Below are positions 1-9,156 of a stretch of 64,000 bases of DNA, one piece after another. Position 1 is the stretch's first letter; every line of letters begins with the position of its first letter. Made by a program: the position numbers and the translations under genes. The notes beneath the pieces are model-generated. The model made no database searches and was not told the origin of the DNA. It was given only the letters and a program-made list of their open reading frames with translations. The stretch is from Pararhizobium sp. YC-54. Its GTDB lineage: Bacteria; Pseudomonadota; Alphaproteobacteria; Rhizobiales; Rhizobiaceae. The stretch lies in contig NZ_JAOYTH010000017.1 of the NCBI RefSeq assembly GCF_025847205.1, positions 1 through 64,000 on the forward strand, given 5' to 3'.

Positions 1-177
1 AAACCACGTGTCCTCGTGTTCGGTGCGGAAAACGAGATTGTCGACCGGATTACCTATGAGGTGTTCCGCCGCCCGGACGGTTCGCTCGATATGGCGGTCA
101 ACAGCGAGGTCGTCGACAATGACTATGGGTTTCCCGCGTCACTGACGGCGCGCGCTTCACCTGCAGAGGCAAAATGA
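1..177 (+). CDS. 3' end of an unrecognised protein (partial)
   Basis: An open frame runs from the first base to a TGA at 175-177 and encodes the last 58 residues of a protein whose start lies outside the window. The visible tail is mixed and hydrophilic (KPRVLVFGAENEIVDRI near the left edge, ending SPAEAK). I do not recognise a family. It converges on the virD4 gene, whose stop is at 312, and the 134 bases between hold nothing I can name. The only support is the unbroken frame at the edge of the window. Confidence 0.45.
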   Translation, partial: KPRVLVFGAENEIVDRITYEVFRRPDGSLDMAVNSEVVDNDYGFPASLTARASPAEAK

Positions 178-311
178 GCAGCGGACAATGCGGTCAGTCG
201 CATTGGCCGGCGACGATGTCTTGAGCGTCAATGGGAGGCCAGCGTGGGAACGAGCATATAATCTTGCCGCATGCGTTGTTTCAGCGAGATATCATGTCCG
301 ATGACTTTCGA

Positions 312-2444
312 TCACTCGTCGGCAAATGCCGCAGCAATGTCCTTTCGAATTTTTGTCATCGCGCGCTTTTTCGTGGGGGTGCTTCCGAGCAACGCCAAAA
401 TTCTCTCGACGGATTTTTCAGCCTCAGCCTGTCGGCCGACGCTCTTTTGCAGGGCTTCCTTGAAGTCCGGTGCTGGTGTCGGCGGGTTTGTCTTGTCCTG
501 ATCGCTCCCCGCCGAAGGCTCATCTGCTGATATTGTGGCGGGACGGTCTGCGGCACCTCCCGAGGCCTCTGAGTCAATAGAGGGCAGCAAGCCGGTCGTT
601 TGCGCGCTCTTGATGGCGAACAGCCGACCCGGCCTGGTCGCCGGCACATGGGCGGGCGCTCCCGAGGAACGTGCAAGCACATCGAGATCGACAGGTTCAG
701 ACGACGATAGGGTGACCTCGGTGTTCGGTTTTGGAACCGGTAGCCAGGCGAGTTTCTTCAACTCCTCATCGGCATAGTAAAAGTTCCGCAGCCCGAATAT
801 CGGTTGCTGGTTTCTGAGCTTGATGATGCAGCGGGTCTCGTTCATCGCCCCAAGTTCATCGGGCCGCATCAGCGGCCGCATCGAAGTCTTGTGCGACATA
901 GTCGCGCCCTTGCGGTCGAACAGCGTCACGCCGGTTGACACCGCCTTGTCGACGGTCACTTCCTTGCGCTCCCCGAGCAGCTGAGAGACATAGCGCTGGT
1001 CCTCCGGATCCTGGGCGCCGAGGAAAATCTGAGCACGCGCAGAGTTCACCAGCGTTTGCCGGCCTTCGCGTGTGTAGACGTTGTCGATCGACCGCAATGA
1101 CTGGACAAAGAACCAGCACGGAATGCCATAGCCGCCAAGAACGGTGGCTACGGTCAGGGCGTTTTCGAGCTTGCCGAGGTTCTGGAATTCATCGAGCAGC
1201 ACCAGCACACGCCGTTCGCCGCGCTTCATCATGGTGCGCGACATGTAGTCCATGAACTGAACCATCAGCACATTAAAAATCGGTCCGATCGAGGCGACCT
1301 GCTGGATGCGGAAATCAAGATAGAGGCTCATGTTCTCGCGGCGCATCGCGCGGATGTCGAAGGTCGAGCGCGCCGTCGCGCGCAGGATGCGGTTGTTCTT
1401 GAAGGGTCGCACTGCGGCGGCGAGCGAACCGTAGACGCCGTCGAACTGCTTGCTCGCCATCACGGCGAAGCGGGCAATCGTCGTATAGGTGAAGGAACTG
1501 ATCCACTCGGCCCGAAGCTCGGGATTGGCCACTTCCTCGAGCCAGTCGCGCAGCGGCTGGTCACCGCCCTCAACGACATTCAGGACGGTCCCAAGGTTTT
1601 TGTCCTTGTCTGCTATCTCAGGGTTCTCCAACACCCAGGAGGTTACGCCTGCAAACAGCGCGCGCGCGTCGGAAATCCAGTAGGCATCACCCTTGGGGGT
1701 GGGCAGAAGGGCTGCCGCGATCGAATTGATGTCGATGTCGCGCTGGTCAGGATCAATGGCAACGAAGTCGAGGGGATTGTAGCATTCCGTGTCGCCGTTC
1801 TCGTCGGCCGGCGAGAAGCGCAGCACGCGCGAGAATTTCGAGCGGTAGCCGGCGGTCGCCTCATAGGTTTCGCCGCGCATATCGAGCACGACGATGCTGT
1901 CGGGCCAAAGCAGGCAGTTGGGAACAATCAGCGAGGCACCCTTGCCGGAACGCGGCGGACCGATGACGAAACCGCCGACATCATCGCCATCGATCCAGAG
2001 TTTTTTGCCGCCGATGAGTTTCGGTTTTGTCAGCCGACGTCGGCCGGAACCGCGCTGGGTAAAGCCGCCCGGAACCTTGATCAGGCTGCCGCCGATCCGG
2101 CCGACGAACACGCCGCCGGTGCGGGTGAGACCAAGGGTGCGAGCCTCCATCGTGCTGAGAAATCGTGCATCGGTGGATTTCTTCTTCGTCGTTACGGTAG
2201 TGACCAGCATGGCAGCGCTTGCAACGAGGCCGGCCGCGGCGGCGATTGCCGGCCGATGCCAGTCGCCGGCCGCAAGATCGAGACGCGCAGCTCTGTAGGA
2301 CGCCAGCATATCGGTCTGCAGCGCCTCAAACATCCAGGTCGAGTTGTCGAAGGCGTAGGTGAGGCCCGCATAGGCCAGCGACGCCACGAAGGCGGCCATG
2401 GCTGCGGCAATGACCAGGCCGAAGATGAGTATCACGAGCCTCAT
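312..2444 (-). CDS. virD4: VirD4/TraG-type T4SS coupling protein
   Basis: This is the type IV coupling protein, the inner-membrane ATPase that brings the relaxosome or protein substrates to the VirB channel. It has 710 residues, in the family range. Two N-terminal membrane segments (about 3-30 and 66-84) precede a Walker A motif, GPPRSGKG (163-170), and a Walker B motif, VLVLLDEF (413-420). These are followed by the TraG/VirD4 core with conserved RPLMRPDEL. The last ~120 residues are proline- and charge-rich and probably disordered. Its ATG overlaps the stop of virB11 by four bases, so it is the last gene of the virB operon. A coupling protein in the same operon supports a DNA-transfer role rather than a pure effector system. 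No relaxase gene is seen in the window. Confidence 0.95.
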   Translation of the reverse strand: MRLVILIFGLVIAAAMAAFVASLAYAGLTYAFDNSTWMFEALQTDMLASYRAARLDLAAGDWHRPAIAAAAGLVASAAMLVTTVTTKKKSTDARFLSTMEARTLGLTRTGGVFVGRIGGSLIKVPGGFTQRGSGRRRLTKPKLIGGKKLWIDGDDVGGFVIGPPRSGKGASLIVPNCLLWPDSIVVLDMRGETYEATAGYRSKFSRVLRFSPADENGDTECYNPLDFVAIDPDQRDIDINSIAAALLPTPKGDAYWISDARALFAGVTSWVLENPEIADKDKNLGTVLNVVEGGDQPLRDWLEEVANPELRAEWISSFTYTTIARFAVMASKQFDGVYGSLAAAVRPFKNNRILRATARSTFDIRAMRRENMSLYLDFRIQQVASIGPIFNVLMVQFMDYMSRTMMKRGERRVLVLLDEFQNLGKLENALTVATVLGGYGIPCWFFVQSLRSIDNVYTREGRQTLVNSARAQIFLGAQDPEDQRYVSQLLGERKEVTVDKAVSTGVTLFDRKGATMSHKTSMRPLMRPDELGAMNETRCIIKLRNQQPIFGLRNFYYADEELKKLAWLPVPKPNTEVTLSSSEPVDLDVLARSSGAPAHVPATRPGRLFAIKSAQTTGLLPSIDSEASGGAADRPATISADEPSAGSDQDKTNPPTPAPDFKEALQKSVGRQAEAEKSVERILALLGSTPTKKRAMTKIRKDIAAAFADE

Positions 2445-3439
2445 AGCGTACCCGCCTTGGTGAACACGATTTCTGACACGACCCTGCGTCCATCCGGGGT
2501 GCGCGCCAGCTGGACGACGATCGGAATGACTTCCCTCAGGTAGTCGATGATCTCCTGCTTTCTTAAATCGACACCGCTTTGCATGACCATCAATGCCAGG
2601 CGCTCATAGGCAGATCGCCCGGAATTGGCGTGCACGGTGGTCAAAGAGCCGGGATGGCCGGTATTGATCGCCTGCAGGAAAGAAAACGCTTCGGCCCCAC
2701 GAAGCTCACCAAGCATCAGCCGGTCGGGGCGCATCCGCAGCGATGCTTCGAGAAGCTGCTGCGCCGTGACCTTGGCCCGCCCCTGGTCGCCTTTCGACGC
2801 CAGCAGCGACACGGTGTTCGGGGTGATCGGTTTCAGCTCACGGGTGTCCTCGATGGTGACGATGCGCTCTTCATCTGCAATTTCCTTGAGCAACGCGTTG
2901 AGGAAGGTGGTCTTGCCGGTCGAGGTGCCGCCGGAAACGACGATGGAGACCCGCGACCGGACCGCGGTCCGAAGGAACGCCATTGCGTCGACCTCTTTGC
3001 GCATCATGCCGGCGAGTTCTTCCTCGGCAAGCGAGAGCGCGAGCTGGCGTCCAACACGTGTGTCCTCAAAGGCTCCGCGGCTCTGGTAGATCTCCAGGCT
3101 CAGGTCATGAATGACCTGCTTGCGAATGGAGATCGCGCCACCATCGGGTGCCGCCGGCGGCAACACGCACTGAAACCTTTCCCCTGAGGGAAGCGAGGCC
3201 GAGAGGATCGGGTGTTCGTCATTGACGACCTGGTTGGTGGAACCGGCAACGCGTTCACTCAGCGTCCTGATCCATTCGGCCGTGAACTTCGCGTCCACTA
3301 CACGCTCCATTGAGCTCGATCCGAGACGCTCGATAAACAGTTCGCCGGGCCGATTGACCGAGATCTCGGAGACGCGGTCGTCGGCGAGATACGGCTTCAA
3401 CCGCTCGAGCGCCTTTTCGAGGAACGGGAATGCATTCAT
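2441..3439 (-). CDS. virB11: VirB11 T4SS hexameric ATPase
   Basis: This is the cytoplasmic traffic ATPase of the VirB channel (PulE/VirB11 family, 332 aa). Visible motifs are Walker A GGTSTGKTT (170-178), the Asp box TIEDTREL, a Walker B-like region RLMLGELRG, and the His box with INTGHPGSLTTVHANS. The N-terminal domain (about 1-110) carries the usual SEISVNRPGELFIER stretch. It overlaps virB10 by four bases upstream and virD4 by four bases downstream, which implies translational coupling. All catalytic motifs are present, so it should be active. Confidence 0.96.
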   Translation of the reverse strand: MNAFPFLEKALERLKPYLADDRVSEISVNRPGELFIERLGSSSMERVVDAKFTAEWIRTLSERVAGSTNQVVNDEHPILSASLPSGERFQCVLPPAAPDGGAISIRKQVIHDLSLEIYQSRGAFEDTRVGRQLALSLAEEELAGMMRKEVDAMAFLRTAVRSRVSIVVSGGTSTGKTTFLNALLKEIADEERIVTIEDTRELKPITPNTVSLLASKGDQGRAKVTAQQLLEASLRMRPDRLMLGELRGAEAFSFLQAINTGHPGSLTTVHANSGRSAYERLALMVMQSGVDLRKQEIIDYLREVIPIVVQLARTPDGRRVVSEIVFTKAGTL

Positions 3440-4860
3440 TTGGTGACCGGCGCGATTGGATAATAGGGTGTCGGATCGATGTCGCGGCGGACATGGCCGC
3501 CGCGTTTCAGGCGCATCATTTCCTGGCGGACTGGATCGGCATAGAAGTCGGAGAAGTCGAGATCGCGCCTGAGATAGACGATGACCGGCTCTCCTTGCGC
3601 GACATAGATGGTTGGCGGGATTTTCGAGCTTTCCTTGAATGCCTCGTTGGCGATCTCCTGCAGGATGGCGGAAGATTTTTCGGCGGCGATGGCGCGCGCC
3701 TCTGCCGCGCTTTGGCTGGGTTGCGTCGTGACGGTCGTCACCGCGCCCGTGACGGGATCGACAGTTGAAACTGACTGGGCGCTGCTGGTCGGGGTATCGC
3801 CGAGGGCAGCGACATATTCGGCAGCGCCACCGATTACCGAGAGCATGATCGCCGAGCCGAATCGTTCCCAGAAATGCGTGTCGATCTCGCCGGTGAGGCC
3901 TGCCCGGCCAAGCCGGTCGGCGCCGGGCGAGGCGATCTCGGCGGACATGCCGTCGGAGCGAATGACCCGCGACCAGACCACAAAAATCCGCTTCTGGCCG
4001 CGCGCCAGACCGGACTTGTATTCCCCGACAAGACGCGATCCCTTCGGGATCAGGATGCGGCCGCCATCGAGGGAGCGGACGTCCTCGCGCACGACCGCGC
4101 GCACCATGCCGGGGAGGTCGGTGTTGATAGCCGTCTCCAGAAAGCCGCGGATCATCGTGCCTTGAGCAACCAGCGCGTCGGTACGGTCAAAACGGGTTGC
4201 CTTGACGATGCCGGCGGTCTGCTTTTCCGATTGGGCAAGGAAGGCCTTGTTGGCGTCGCTTTCGGCGCCGGGCACCGCGACGAGCTGACCATCATCGGCG
4301 ACCGTCACCTTCTGGTCGCTTGCCGAGAGCGTCTCTTGGGTTTCGCCGTCAACGATGATCTGCTCGGAGCGCAACCGTTCCCATCTGGCCTTCTCCTCGT
4401 CCTCGCGGCGCTTGGCTTCGAGCTTGGCAAGCCGCTCTTCCTCTTCGGCGCGCCGGCGCGTCTCGTCCATCCGGCGGCGTTCTTCATCGGCCCGGCGGCG
4501 GGCCTCCTCGATTTGACGGAGCTTTTCCAGGTCGGCGCCTTCGTCGACCTTGACGTCGACCGTCGCGGGGTCGACCGGCTTCTTTTCTTCGACCAGCGGG
4601 ATCTGTACCAGGTTCGGATCGGCCGCCTGTTTGCTCGGTTGGTCGGTAAAGTTCTCGATGCTGGAATTCGACGTCTCGAAGGTCTCAGCCGCCCCTTCGG
4701 TAAGGCCGGGGTTCTGAGGGTCTCGCGGCCAGTTCACATAGGCAAGCACGCCGGCGCCGACGACAAGCAGGAGAGGAAGCGCAAGTTTGCCGAGACGGCC
4801 GTTGCGGTCACTGGCGACACTGCTTTGGCCATCCAGATGCTCGAAATCGATCCTGTTCAT
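3436..4860 (-). CDS. virB10: VirB10 T4SS core-complex protein
   Basis: VirB10/TrbI spans the inner membrane and periplasm and forms the outer-membrane core with VirB7 and VirB9. The 474-residue protein has a short cytoplasmic N-terminus, one membrane helix at about residues 26-44, and a proline/acidic linker. A strongly charged Arg/Glu-rich coiled coil follows at about 105-170. The C-terminal TrbI beta-barrel domain (about 230-460) includes [11 protein letters not shown] and a [18 protein letters not shown] end. It sits between virB9 and virB11 with four-base overlaps on both sides. The coiled coil is longer than I would expect for most VirB10 proteins. Confidence 0.95.
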   Translation of the reverse strand: MNRIDFEHLDGQSSVASDRNGRLGKLALPLLLVVGAGVLAYVNWPRDPQNPGLTEGAAETFETSNSSIENFTDQPSKQAADPNLVQIPLVEEKKPVDPATVDVKVDEGADLEKLRQIEEARRRADEERRRMDETRRRAEEEERLAKLEAKRREDEEKARWERLRSEQIIVDGETQETLSASDQKVTVADDGQLVAVPGAESDANKAFLAQSEKQTAGIVKATRFDRTDALVAQGTMIRGFLETAINTDLPGMVRAVVREDVRSLDGGRILIPKGSRLVGEYKSGLARGQKRIFVVWSRVIRSDGMSAEIASPGADRLGRAGLTGEIDTHFWERFGSAIMLSVIGGAAEYVAALGDTPTSSAQSVSTVDPVTGAVTTVTTQPSQSAAEARAIAAEKSSAILQEIANEAFKESSKIPPTIYVAQGEPVIVYLRRDLDFSDFYADPVRQEMMRLKRGGHVRRDIDPTPYYPIAPVTK

Positions 4861-5639
4861 CGCTGGCGTTCCTCCGTGCGGTCAAGGTTCCTCGGACCAT
4901 AGGTGTCTTCGATGAGATCGAAGGAGCGGCGATTGGCCTGTCGGTTATAGAGGCATAGCCATTTGTCGCCGGTGCGCAGCGTGAACTGGGCGGCGATCTT
5001 GTCGACGACGACGTATTTGCCCTGGGTACGCAGGTTGACCAGCGACTCCTGACGCTTGTCTTCGACCACGAAGATCGCCGGTATTTCGTCGGGAAACTCG
5101 AGATACATGTGCGTGCCGTCGTCGAAGGCGACGCGCGGCTTCAGGCTGGTGTCGCCGCGAAAGACATAATCGTAGTTGAGCCTCGCCGGATCGAGGCCCT
5201 TCAGCAACGGGTCCTTGGCGCTTTGTTCGGCAGCAGCCAGAAGCCGGGCGTTGACATCCTCGTCCGGATACTTGAACCGCACCTGAAATGCAGCGCGCAG
5301 ATCCGCCGAGGCTGAGCCTTTCAGAAGCAGCGCATAGACACGCTGGTTGGTGACGATATTGACATTGGTTTGAGCGTTCTCGCGTAAGGGTTTGACGAAG
5401 AGAATGCTCGATCCCTTCTTCGGCACGATCGACCAGCTTGCCGTGTCGCCAGCCGAAATCGTCTCGATCACTTCGGAGCTTCCGAGCTGGATCATCGTCG
5501 AGACACCAAGACCGGCGGGCACGGTGACGACGGCATTGTTGTTGAAGGTGATGTAGCGGATGCGGGGATCGGCTGCCGCCGAAGCGTTGGCTGCGGCGAG
5601 CAGCGAGAGTGTGGCGAAAGTCAGAAGAAATTTCGGCAT
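4857..5639 (-). CDS. virB9: VirB9 T4SS outer-membrane core protein
   Basis: VirB9/CagX forms the outer-membrane ring of the T4SS with VirB7 and VirB10. I place the start at the ATG at 5639, where it shares one base with the virB8 stop (TGATG). This gives 260 residues beginning [20 protein letters not shown], a clean signal peptide. The frame stays open to 5789, but that extension lies wholly inside virB8 and lacks a signal sequence. The mature part begins DPRIRYI, as is typical of VirB9, and the C-terminal domain ([23 protein letters not shown] region) is the part that contacts VirB7/VirB10. Confidence 0.94.
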   Translation of the reverse strand: MPKFLLTFATLSLLAAANASAAADPRIRYITFNNNAVVTVPAGLGVSTMIQLGSSEVIETISAGDTASWSIVPKKGSSILFVKPLRENAQTNVNIVTNQRVYALLLKGSASADLRAAFQVRFKYPDEDVNARLLAAAEQSAKDPLLKGLDPARLNYDYVFRGDTSLKPRVAFDDGTHMYLEFPDEIPAIFVVEDKRQESLVNLRTQGKYVVVDKIAAQFTLRTGDKWLCLYNRQANRRSFDLIEDTYGPRNLDRTEERQR

Positions 5640-6373
5640 CAGCGTACCGCCTTGTCTGCCGGCACGACCTCTGGCAGCGACTCCTGGTCTCGCCGGTATT
5701 CGACCACCTGGAAGCCGAGCGGATTGTCGAAGCGATATTCGTTCTTCAACGGCGCGGTCGTATAGCGAAAGCGCACGACGGAAACCCAATGCTCGCGTCG
5801 AAGTGTGTTGTCCCGGCGCGTTTCGGTGGAAAAGCGCACGGTCGCCGTCGAGGTGTTGAGGAACGAGACCGACTTGATCGACACCGCAATGCGCGTGTCG
5901 CGACCGAGCACCTTGTCCTTCGACTGCGGGTTCGACGGCTCGAACTCGTGGCGAAGGTCGACCGAGGCCTGGGCTGTCGAATAGAGCTGGGCGAGATCGT
6001 AATTGTCCTTTAGGGCGCGGGGATCATAGGTCTCGCGCGCCCGGATGTAGCGGACGATGTTGGCGGTCTTGATCGCGTCGTTTTCGGAGAGCTTGCTTTC
6101 GTCGAGCGAGCGCGCGACCTCGACGAAACCGGTCGTCTTGTCGGCCACCACGACAACCGCCTCGAACTGTTTCAAGGGAACCAGCAGATTGAGCGCGGAC
6201 AGGCTGAGCAATGTGGAGATGCCGGCGACGCCGGCGATTGTCCAGGCGATTTTCCGCGAACGGCGCTCCTTGCGATAAAGTTCCGCCTCCCAGGATGCTC
6301 CGGCTTTCCAGTAGGCGCTGAGGTCGGGGGGAGAGGCTTTGGGCTGCTCGTCGGTCGTTTCTGCGTTGGTCAT
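5639..6373 (-). CDS. virB8: VirB8 T4SS assembly protein
   Basis: VirB8 is a bitopic inner-membrane assembly factor with an NTF2-like periplasmic domain. The 244-aa protein has a cytoplasmic tail of about 42 residues, one membrane helix (about 43-66), and a periplasmic domain containing [19 protein letters not shown] and the C-terminal [16 protein letters not shown] stretch usual for this family. It is separated from the upstream gene by about 170 bases. That gap contains the AT-rich element at 6406-6421, so virB8-virD4 may have its own promoter. It is coupled to virB9 through TGATG. Confidence 0.95.
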   Translation of the reverse strand: MTNAETTDEQPKASPPDLSAYWKAGASWEAELYRKERRSRKIAWTIAGVAGISTLLSLSALNLLVPLKQFEAVVVVADKTTGFVEVARSLDESKLSENDAIKTANIVRYIRARETYDPRALKDNYDLAQLYSTAQASVDLRHEFEPSNPQSKDKVLGRDTRIAVSIKSVSFLNTSTATVRFSTETRRDNTLRREHWVSVVRFRYTTAPLKNEYRFDNPLGFQVVEYRRDQESLPEVVPADKAVR

Positions 6374-6405
6374 GTCTGCTTCCGATGCGCCGCTTTCGCG
6401 GTCTG

Positions 6406-6421
6406 ATAAAATATAATTAAT
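6406..6421 (-). promoter_or_regulatory. AT-rich promoter/operator element upstream of virB8
   Basis: On the minus strand this reads ATTAATTATATTTTAT. The same 16-mer occurs upstream of virB1, and the same 15-base core lies between the divergent genes at 53.87 kb. It ends 33 bases before the virB8 start, a fitting distance for a -10 region (TATATT). A role as promoter plus regulator site is inferred from recurrence and position only. Confidence 0.55.
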
Positions 6422-6543
6422 CCGACGCTCATGTTGAGGCTTCGAGCCGACCGAACGAAGTCAGGATGGCTTGGAAGTCTACCGGCCTGTTAGCTCAAGA
6501 TCGATCTGCTGTTGTCTCGGCGTAATTGCACGCTTTCTGAATC

Positions 6544-6915
6544 TCAATTGCACCAGCGCATCAGCGTTTTCTTTGAGGCGGAATTGGAGAAATAGAAGCT
6601 CCTGTCATCCTTCACCTCGATCCGGACCGTGTCGCGATCCCCGTCGGCCTCGGTTGCGCCCGCCTCAATCCAGAGCACGTCGAGGACATAGGATTTGCCC
6701 TCATGCTTCACCGACGTCACCTTTCCGGTGGTCTTGTTCGCGCCGATGCCCGAATTTTCGATATAGATGAAGGCAGCGGCGGCTGCGTCACAGCCGCCTT
6801 CTGCAGGGGCATAGGCACCCGTCAGTACCGGCACGATGGAGCTCGGCGATTGCGCCGACGCAATACCGGGAAGCAGCACGCTGAAGAACGCGAGGGCAGC
6901 AAAAGTCTTGTTCAT
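6544..6915 (-). CDS. Small secreted protein in the virB operon
   Basis: This encodes about 123 residues starting MNKTFAALAFFSVLLPGIAS, a clear signal peptide. The ATG at 6915 is preferred over the GTG at 6930 because a GAGG stands nine bases before it. The mature domain has two cysteines (GGCDAAAAAF and the terminal MRWCN), which could form a disulphide. It ends in SKKTLMRWCN. I do not recognise a named family. It lies between the small membrane protein and virB8, a place taken by virB7-type or other accessory genes in related operons, so a periplasmic accessory role is likely but unproven. Confidence 0.7.
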   Translation of the reverse strand: MNKTFAALAFFSVLLPGIASAQSPSSIVPVLTGAYAPAEGGCDAAAAAFIYIENSGIGANKTTGKVTSVKHEGKSYVLDVLWIEAGATEADGDRDTVRIEVKDDRSFYFSNSASKKTLMRWCN

Positions 6916-6930
6916 CAAGACCGACCTCAC

Positions 6931-7164
6931 TCAAAAGCCCAGCATGCCGGCGATGCCGTGCAGGTATCCGGCAAGCGTGTTGTAGAGCTCGATGCAGGAC
7001 TCAGCAAAGGGCATGAAGAAGATGACGGCGACAATGAAAAGCAGATAGCCGGTGTTGCCCATCGACTTCGCATTATCTCGCGTTTGCTCGGCAATTTCTT
7101 CGCTGATGCGGGTATGCTCATAGACCGCAGCGTTGCGCCGTCGGCTTTCGTCCCATTCGCGCAT
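6931..7164 (-). CDS. Small single-pass membrane protein in the virB operon
   Basis: The start is the ATG at 7164, with GGAG nine bases upstream, giving 77 residues. The charged N-terminal half (MREWDESRRRNAAVYEHTRI) is followed by a membrane segment at about residues 39-62 (GYLLFIVAVIFFMPFAESCI). A longer open frame continues upstream, but it runs antisense-like through virB6 and is not credible. No named family is recognised. The position between virB6 and virB8 suggests a T4SS accessory or entry-exclusion role, which is inference. Confidence 0.7.
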   Translation of the reverse strand: MREWDESRRRNAAVYEHTRISEEIAEQTRDNAKSMGNTGYLLFIVAVIFFMPFAESCIELYNTLAGYLHGIAGMLGF

Positions 7165-7223
7165 GTCAACATTCTCCGTGTGGCGACAACTATAGTTAAG
7201 CGTTTCGGTGATAGCAAATTTCA

Positions 7224-8243
7224 TCAAAGATGGCCGTTTTTCTCCGTTTCCCGTTGAAGCGCTCGGGCCCGGGCCGCCTGGACGTCCGCTGATGTTCGGC
7301 GTTTTGCCAATCCGCTTCTGAGGATTCCCATCCGACCAGTGATCTGGTTTCTTGCTCGGATCAAAGATTCTCGGCCGGCGGCAAATGGAACGTCGCCTTG
7401 GTTCATTGGCATTCCGCCAACTATTGCGCTGGCGAAAGCTGGGATAAACCTGAACACCACGATCCCGAGCAGGCAGACGATTACGAACGGCGCCACATAG
7501 GAGAGCTTGCTCTCCGTTGCGGTGTTGTTGGCGGTGTTGATGGCGAGCTCGATCAGTTGGTAGAGGAAGGCGAGAAACGCCATCATCAGCGTCTGCGTCA
7601 CCATCAGGTTTACCATCAAAAGCAGCCAACCGTCGGTAAAGCGGAACGTCCAGCGATAGAGCGCGAGGATAATGAACACCGGCGCCAACGCCAGCGTAAT
7701 GAACAGCATCAGCTTGGCGGCGAGGATCGCGGCGGCCGCGACGGCGATGAAGATCATCGCTACGACGAAGACGACGGCGCCGATCAGGGCTCCGACATAT
7801 TCGAAGGTGCCGGTGGCCACCTGCTCATAGACCTTGCCCGCGGTCTCGAACACCGCGTCGAGGATTTTTACGACGCCCGTCGTATCGTCGGTGCCACCGT
7901 CCAGCACGCCGCCGGAGCCGGCGATCGATTCGATGATCGTATCGGAAATCAGGCTCGGCACGGATTGCACCAGCTTGTAGAGCGTTGCCGAGAAGGCGCC
8001 CCAGTTGGTCGCCATGTAGTAGATGAAGAAGGCCCGACCGAGCCGCCATGCGGCCTCGGGTACCGAAAAGCCCTCGCGGCCGGCAAGGATCATATAGCCC
8101 CACCAGATGACGTAGAGCGTCAGCATCGACCCGAACAGGACATTGACCTGAAGAGCCAGACCTTCATAGGCGTTCGAGATGAATGTCTCGCCGATGTTGT
8201 CGAGCTTCTCAAAAATATCCGAAATGATCGTGGTCGCCGCCAT
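7224..8243 (-). CDS. virB6: VirB6 polytopic T4SS channel protein
   Basis: VirB6/TrbL is the polytopic inner-membrane component at the base of the channel. The 339-residue protein has several hydrophobic helices, including LNVLFGSMLTLYVIWWGYMI, YVGALIGAVVFVVAMIFIAV, LFITLALAPVFIILALYRW and FVIVCLLGIVVFRFI. The conserved Trp-containing loop WRLGRAFFIYYMATNWG is also present. The last ~60 residues are basic and cytoplasmic. It starts 5 bases beyond the lipoprotein stop. Family assignment is firm from hydropathy pattern and operon position. Confidence 0.93.
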   Translation of the reverse strand: MAATTIISDIFEKLDNIGETFISNAYEGLALQVNVLFGSMLTLYVIWWGYMILAGREGFSVPEAAWRLGRAFFIYYMATNWGAFSATLYKLVQSVPSLISDTIIESIAGSGGVLDGGTDDTTGVVKILDAVFETAGKVYEQVATGTFEYVGALIGAVVFVVAMIFIAVAAAAILAAKLMLFITLALAPVFIILALYRWTFRFTDGWLLLMVNLMVTQTLMMAFLAFLYQLIELAINTANNTATESKLSYVAPFVIVCLLGIVVFRFIPAFASAIVGGMPMNQGDVPFAAGRESLIRARNQITGRMGILRSGLAKRRTSADVQAARARALQRETEKNGHL

Positions 8244-8247
8244 CGGC

Positions 8248-8421
8248 TCATTCCTTCAGAACGGGCGCGAAGACATCATTGACCGGACGTGCGGCTCCGC
8301 ACAGATCGTCGGCCGGTGCATAGTCAGAGATCGGCGGGCAGGGGGCTTTTTTCTCGCCCTTCGTCTGGCAGCCGGCAAGCAGAACGAGGCTTGCGAGCAT
8401 TGTCATCACCAGCAATCGCAT
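8248..8421 (-). CDS. Small lipoprotein (VirB7- or entry-exclusion-like)
   Basis: This short gene encodes 57 residues: a hydrophobic signal sequence ending in the lipobox LLAGC (Cys18), then a Lys/Pro-rich mature part of about 40 residues with two further cysteines and the end FAPVLKE. Lipoproteins of this size between virB5 and virB6 in rhizobial and Brucella-type operons act either as VirB7, which anchors VirB9 in the outer membrane, or as entry-exclusion proteins. The sequence alone does not separate the two. It is tightly packed (7 bases from virB5, 5 from virB6). Confidence 0.82.
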   Translation of the reverse strand: MRLLVMTMLASLVLLAGCQTKGEKKAPCPPISDYAPADDLCGAARPVNDVFAPVLKE

Positions 8422-8427
8422 GCGGCC

Positions 8428-9144
8428 TCACTTGAACGGGTTGACGTCTTTGTATTGCAGCATCTTGGCGGTCTCCGACTGTTGGGTCAGCCGCATCTGC
8501 ATCTCGGTATTGAGCGCGGAGACCGCGCCGTTCGAGACGCCGATCAACTCGTTGATCGTGCGCGCCGTCTCAAGCTGCATCCGCGTATTGGTGTCGACCG
8601 AACCCTTCACGTCCTCGGCCGAGCCGATCTGGCCGGTGACCGACTGCAGCGACTGTTCGCGCTGGGTCACGCCTTGCGTTGCTTGCTGCGTCAGCGCCGA
8701 GAGCAGTGCTGCGGTATTGACCGCGCCTGAGAACGCGTTGTTCATGGCGCCGGTATCTTCGCCTTCGACGATTGCCTTGACCTGTTTGACGAGTTGCAGC
8801 CCGTTGATCAGCGTTGCGGCGATATTCTGAGAATTGGCGTCGAGCCCGCCGAACGATAGCGTGCCGCCATTCATGATCGAGGAGAAGGATGGTGCGGCGG
8901 AGATCGACATAGTGCCGCCAAGGCCCGTCGAGGAAATGCCCATCGTCCCGTCGCGGCTGCCGGAGAGTGCACTGAGGATAGACTGGGTCTTTTCCAGTAT
9001 ATCGCTATTGGTCTTCATAATCTCGCCGGTGTTTTCGGCATTCTTTTTGGCGATCGTCAGGTTGGCGTTGTCGATCACCGGAACGTCGGCGAACGCCGGC
9101 GTCGAGATGGCAAGCACGATCGCCACGGCGAGAGTCGTTTTCAT
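8428..9144 (-). CDS. virB5: VirB5 minor pilin/adhesin
   Basis: VirB5 is the minor pilus component exported to the periplasm. The 238-aa protein has a signal peptide (cleavage near Phe-Ala-Asp, residues 18-20), then DVPVIDNANL, the N-terminal signature seen in rhizobial VirB5. The body is helical and Gln/Ala/Thr-rich, and the end is RLTQQSETAKMLQYKDVNPF. Both its mature N-terminus and its C-terminus resemble the neighbouring protein at 9157-10320, which suggests a tandem duplication. Confidence 0.9.
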   Translation of the reverse strand: MKTTLAVAIVLAISTPAFADVPVIDNANLTIAKKNAENTGEIMKTNSDILEKTQSILSALSGSRDGTMGISSTGLGGTMSISAAPSFSSIMNGGTLSFGGLDANSQNIAATLINGLQLVKQVKAIVEGEDTGAMNNAFSGAVNTAALLSALTQQATQGVTQREQSLQSVTGQIGSAEDVKGSVDTNTRMQLETARTINELIGVSNGAVSALNTEMQMRLTQQSETAKMLQYKDVNPFK

Positions 9145-9156
9145 GAGAAGACCTCC

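Noticed and set aside
5639..5789. N-terminal extension of virB9 to 5789
   Set aside because: The added 50 residues lie inside virB8 and carry no signal sequence. The ATG at 5639 gives a clear signal peptide and a TGATG junction.
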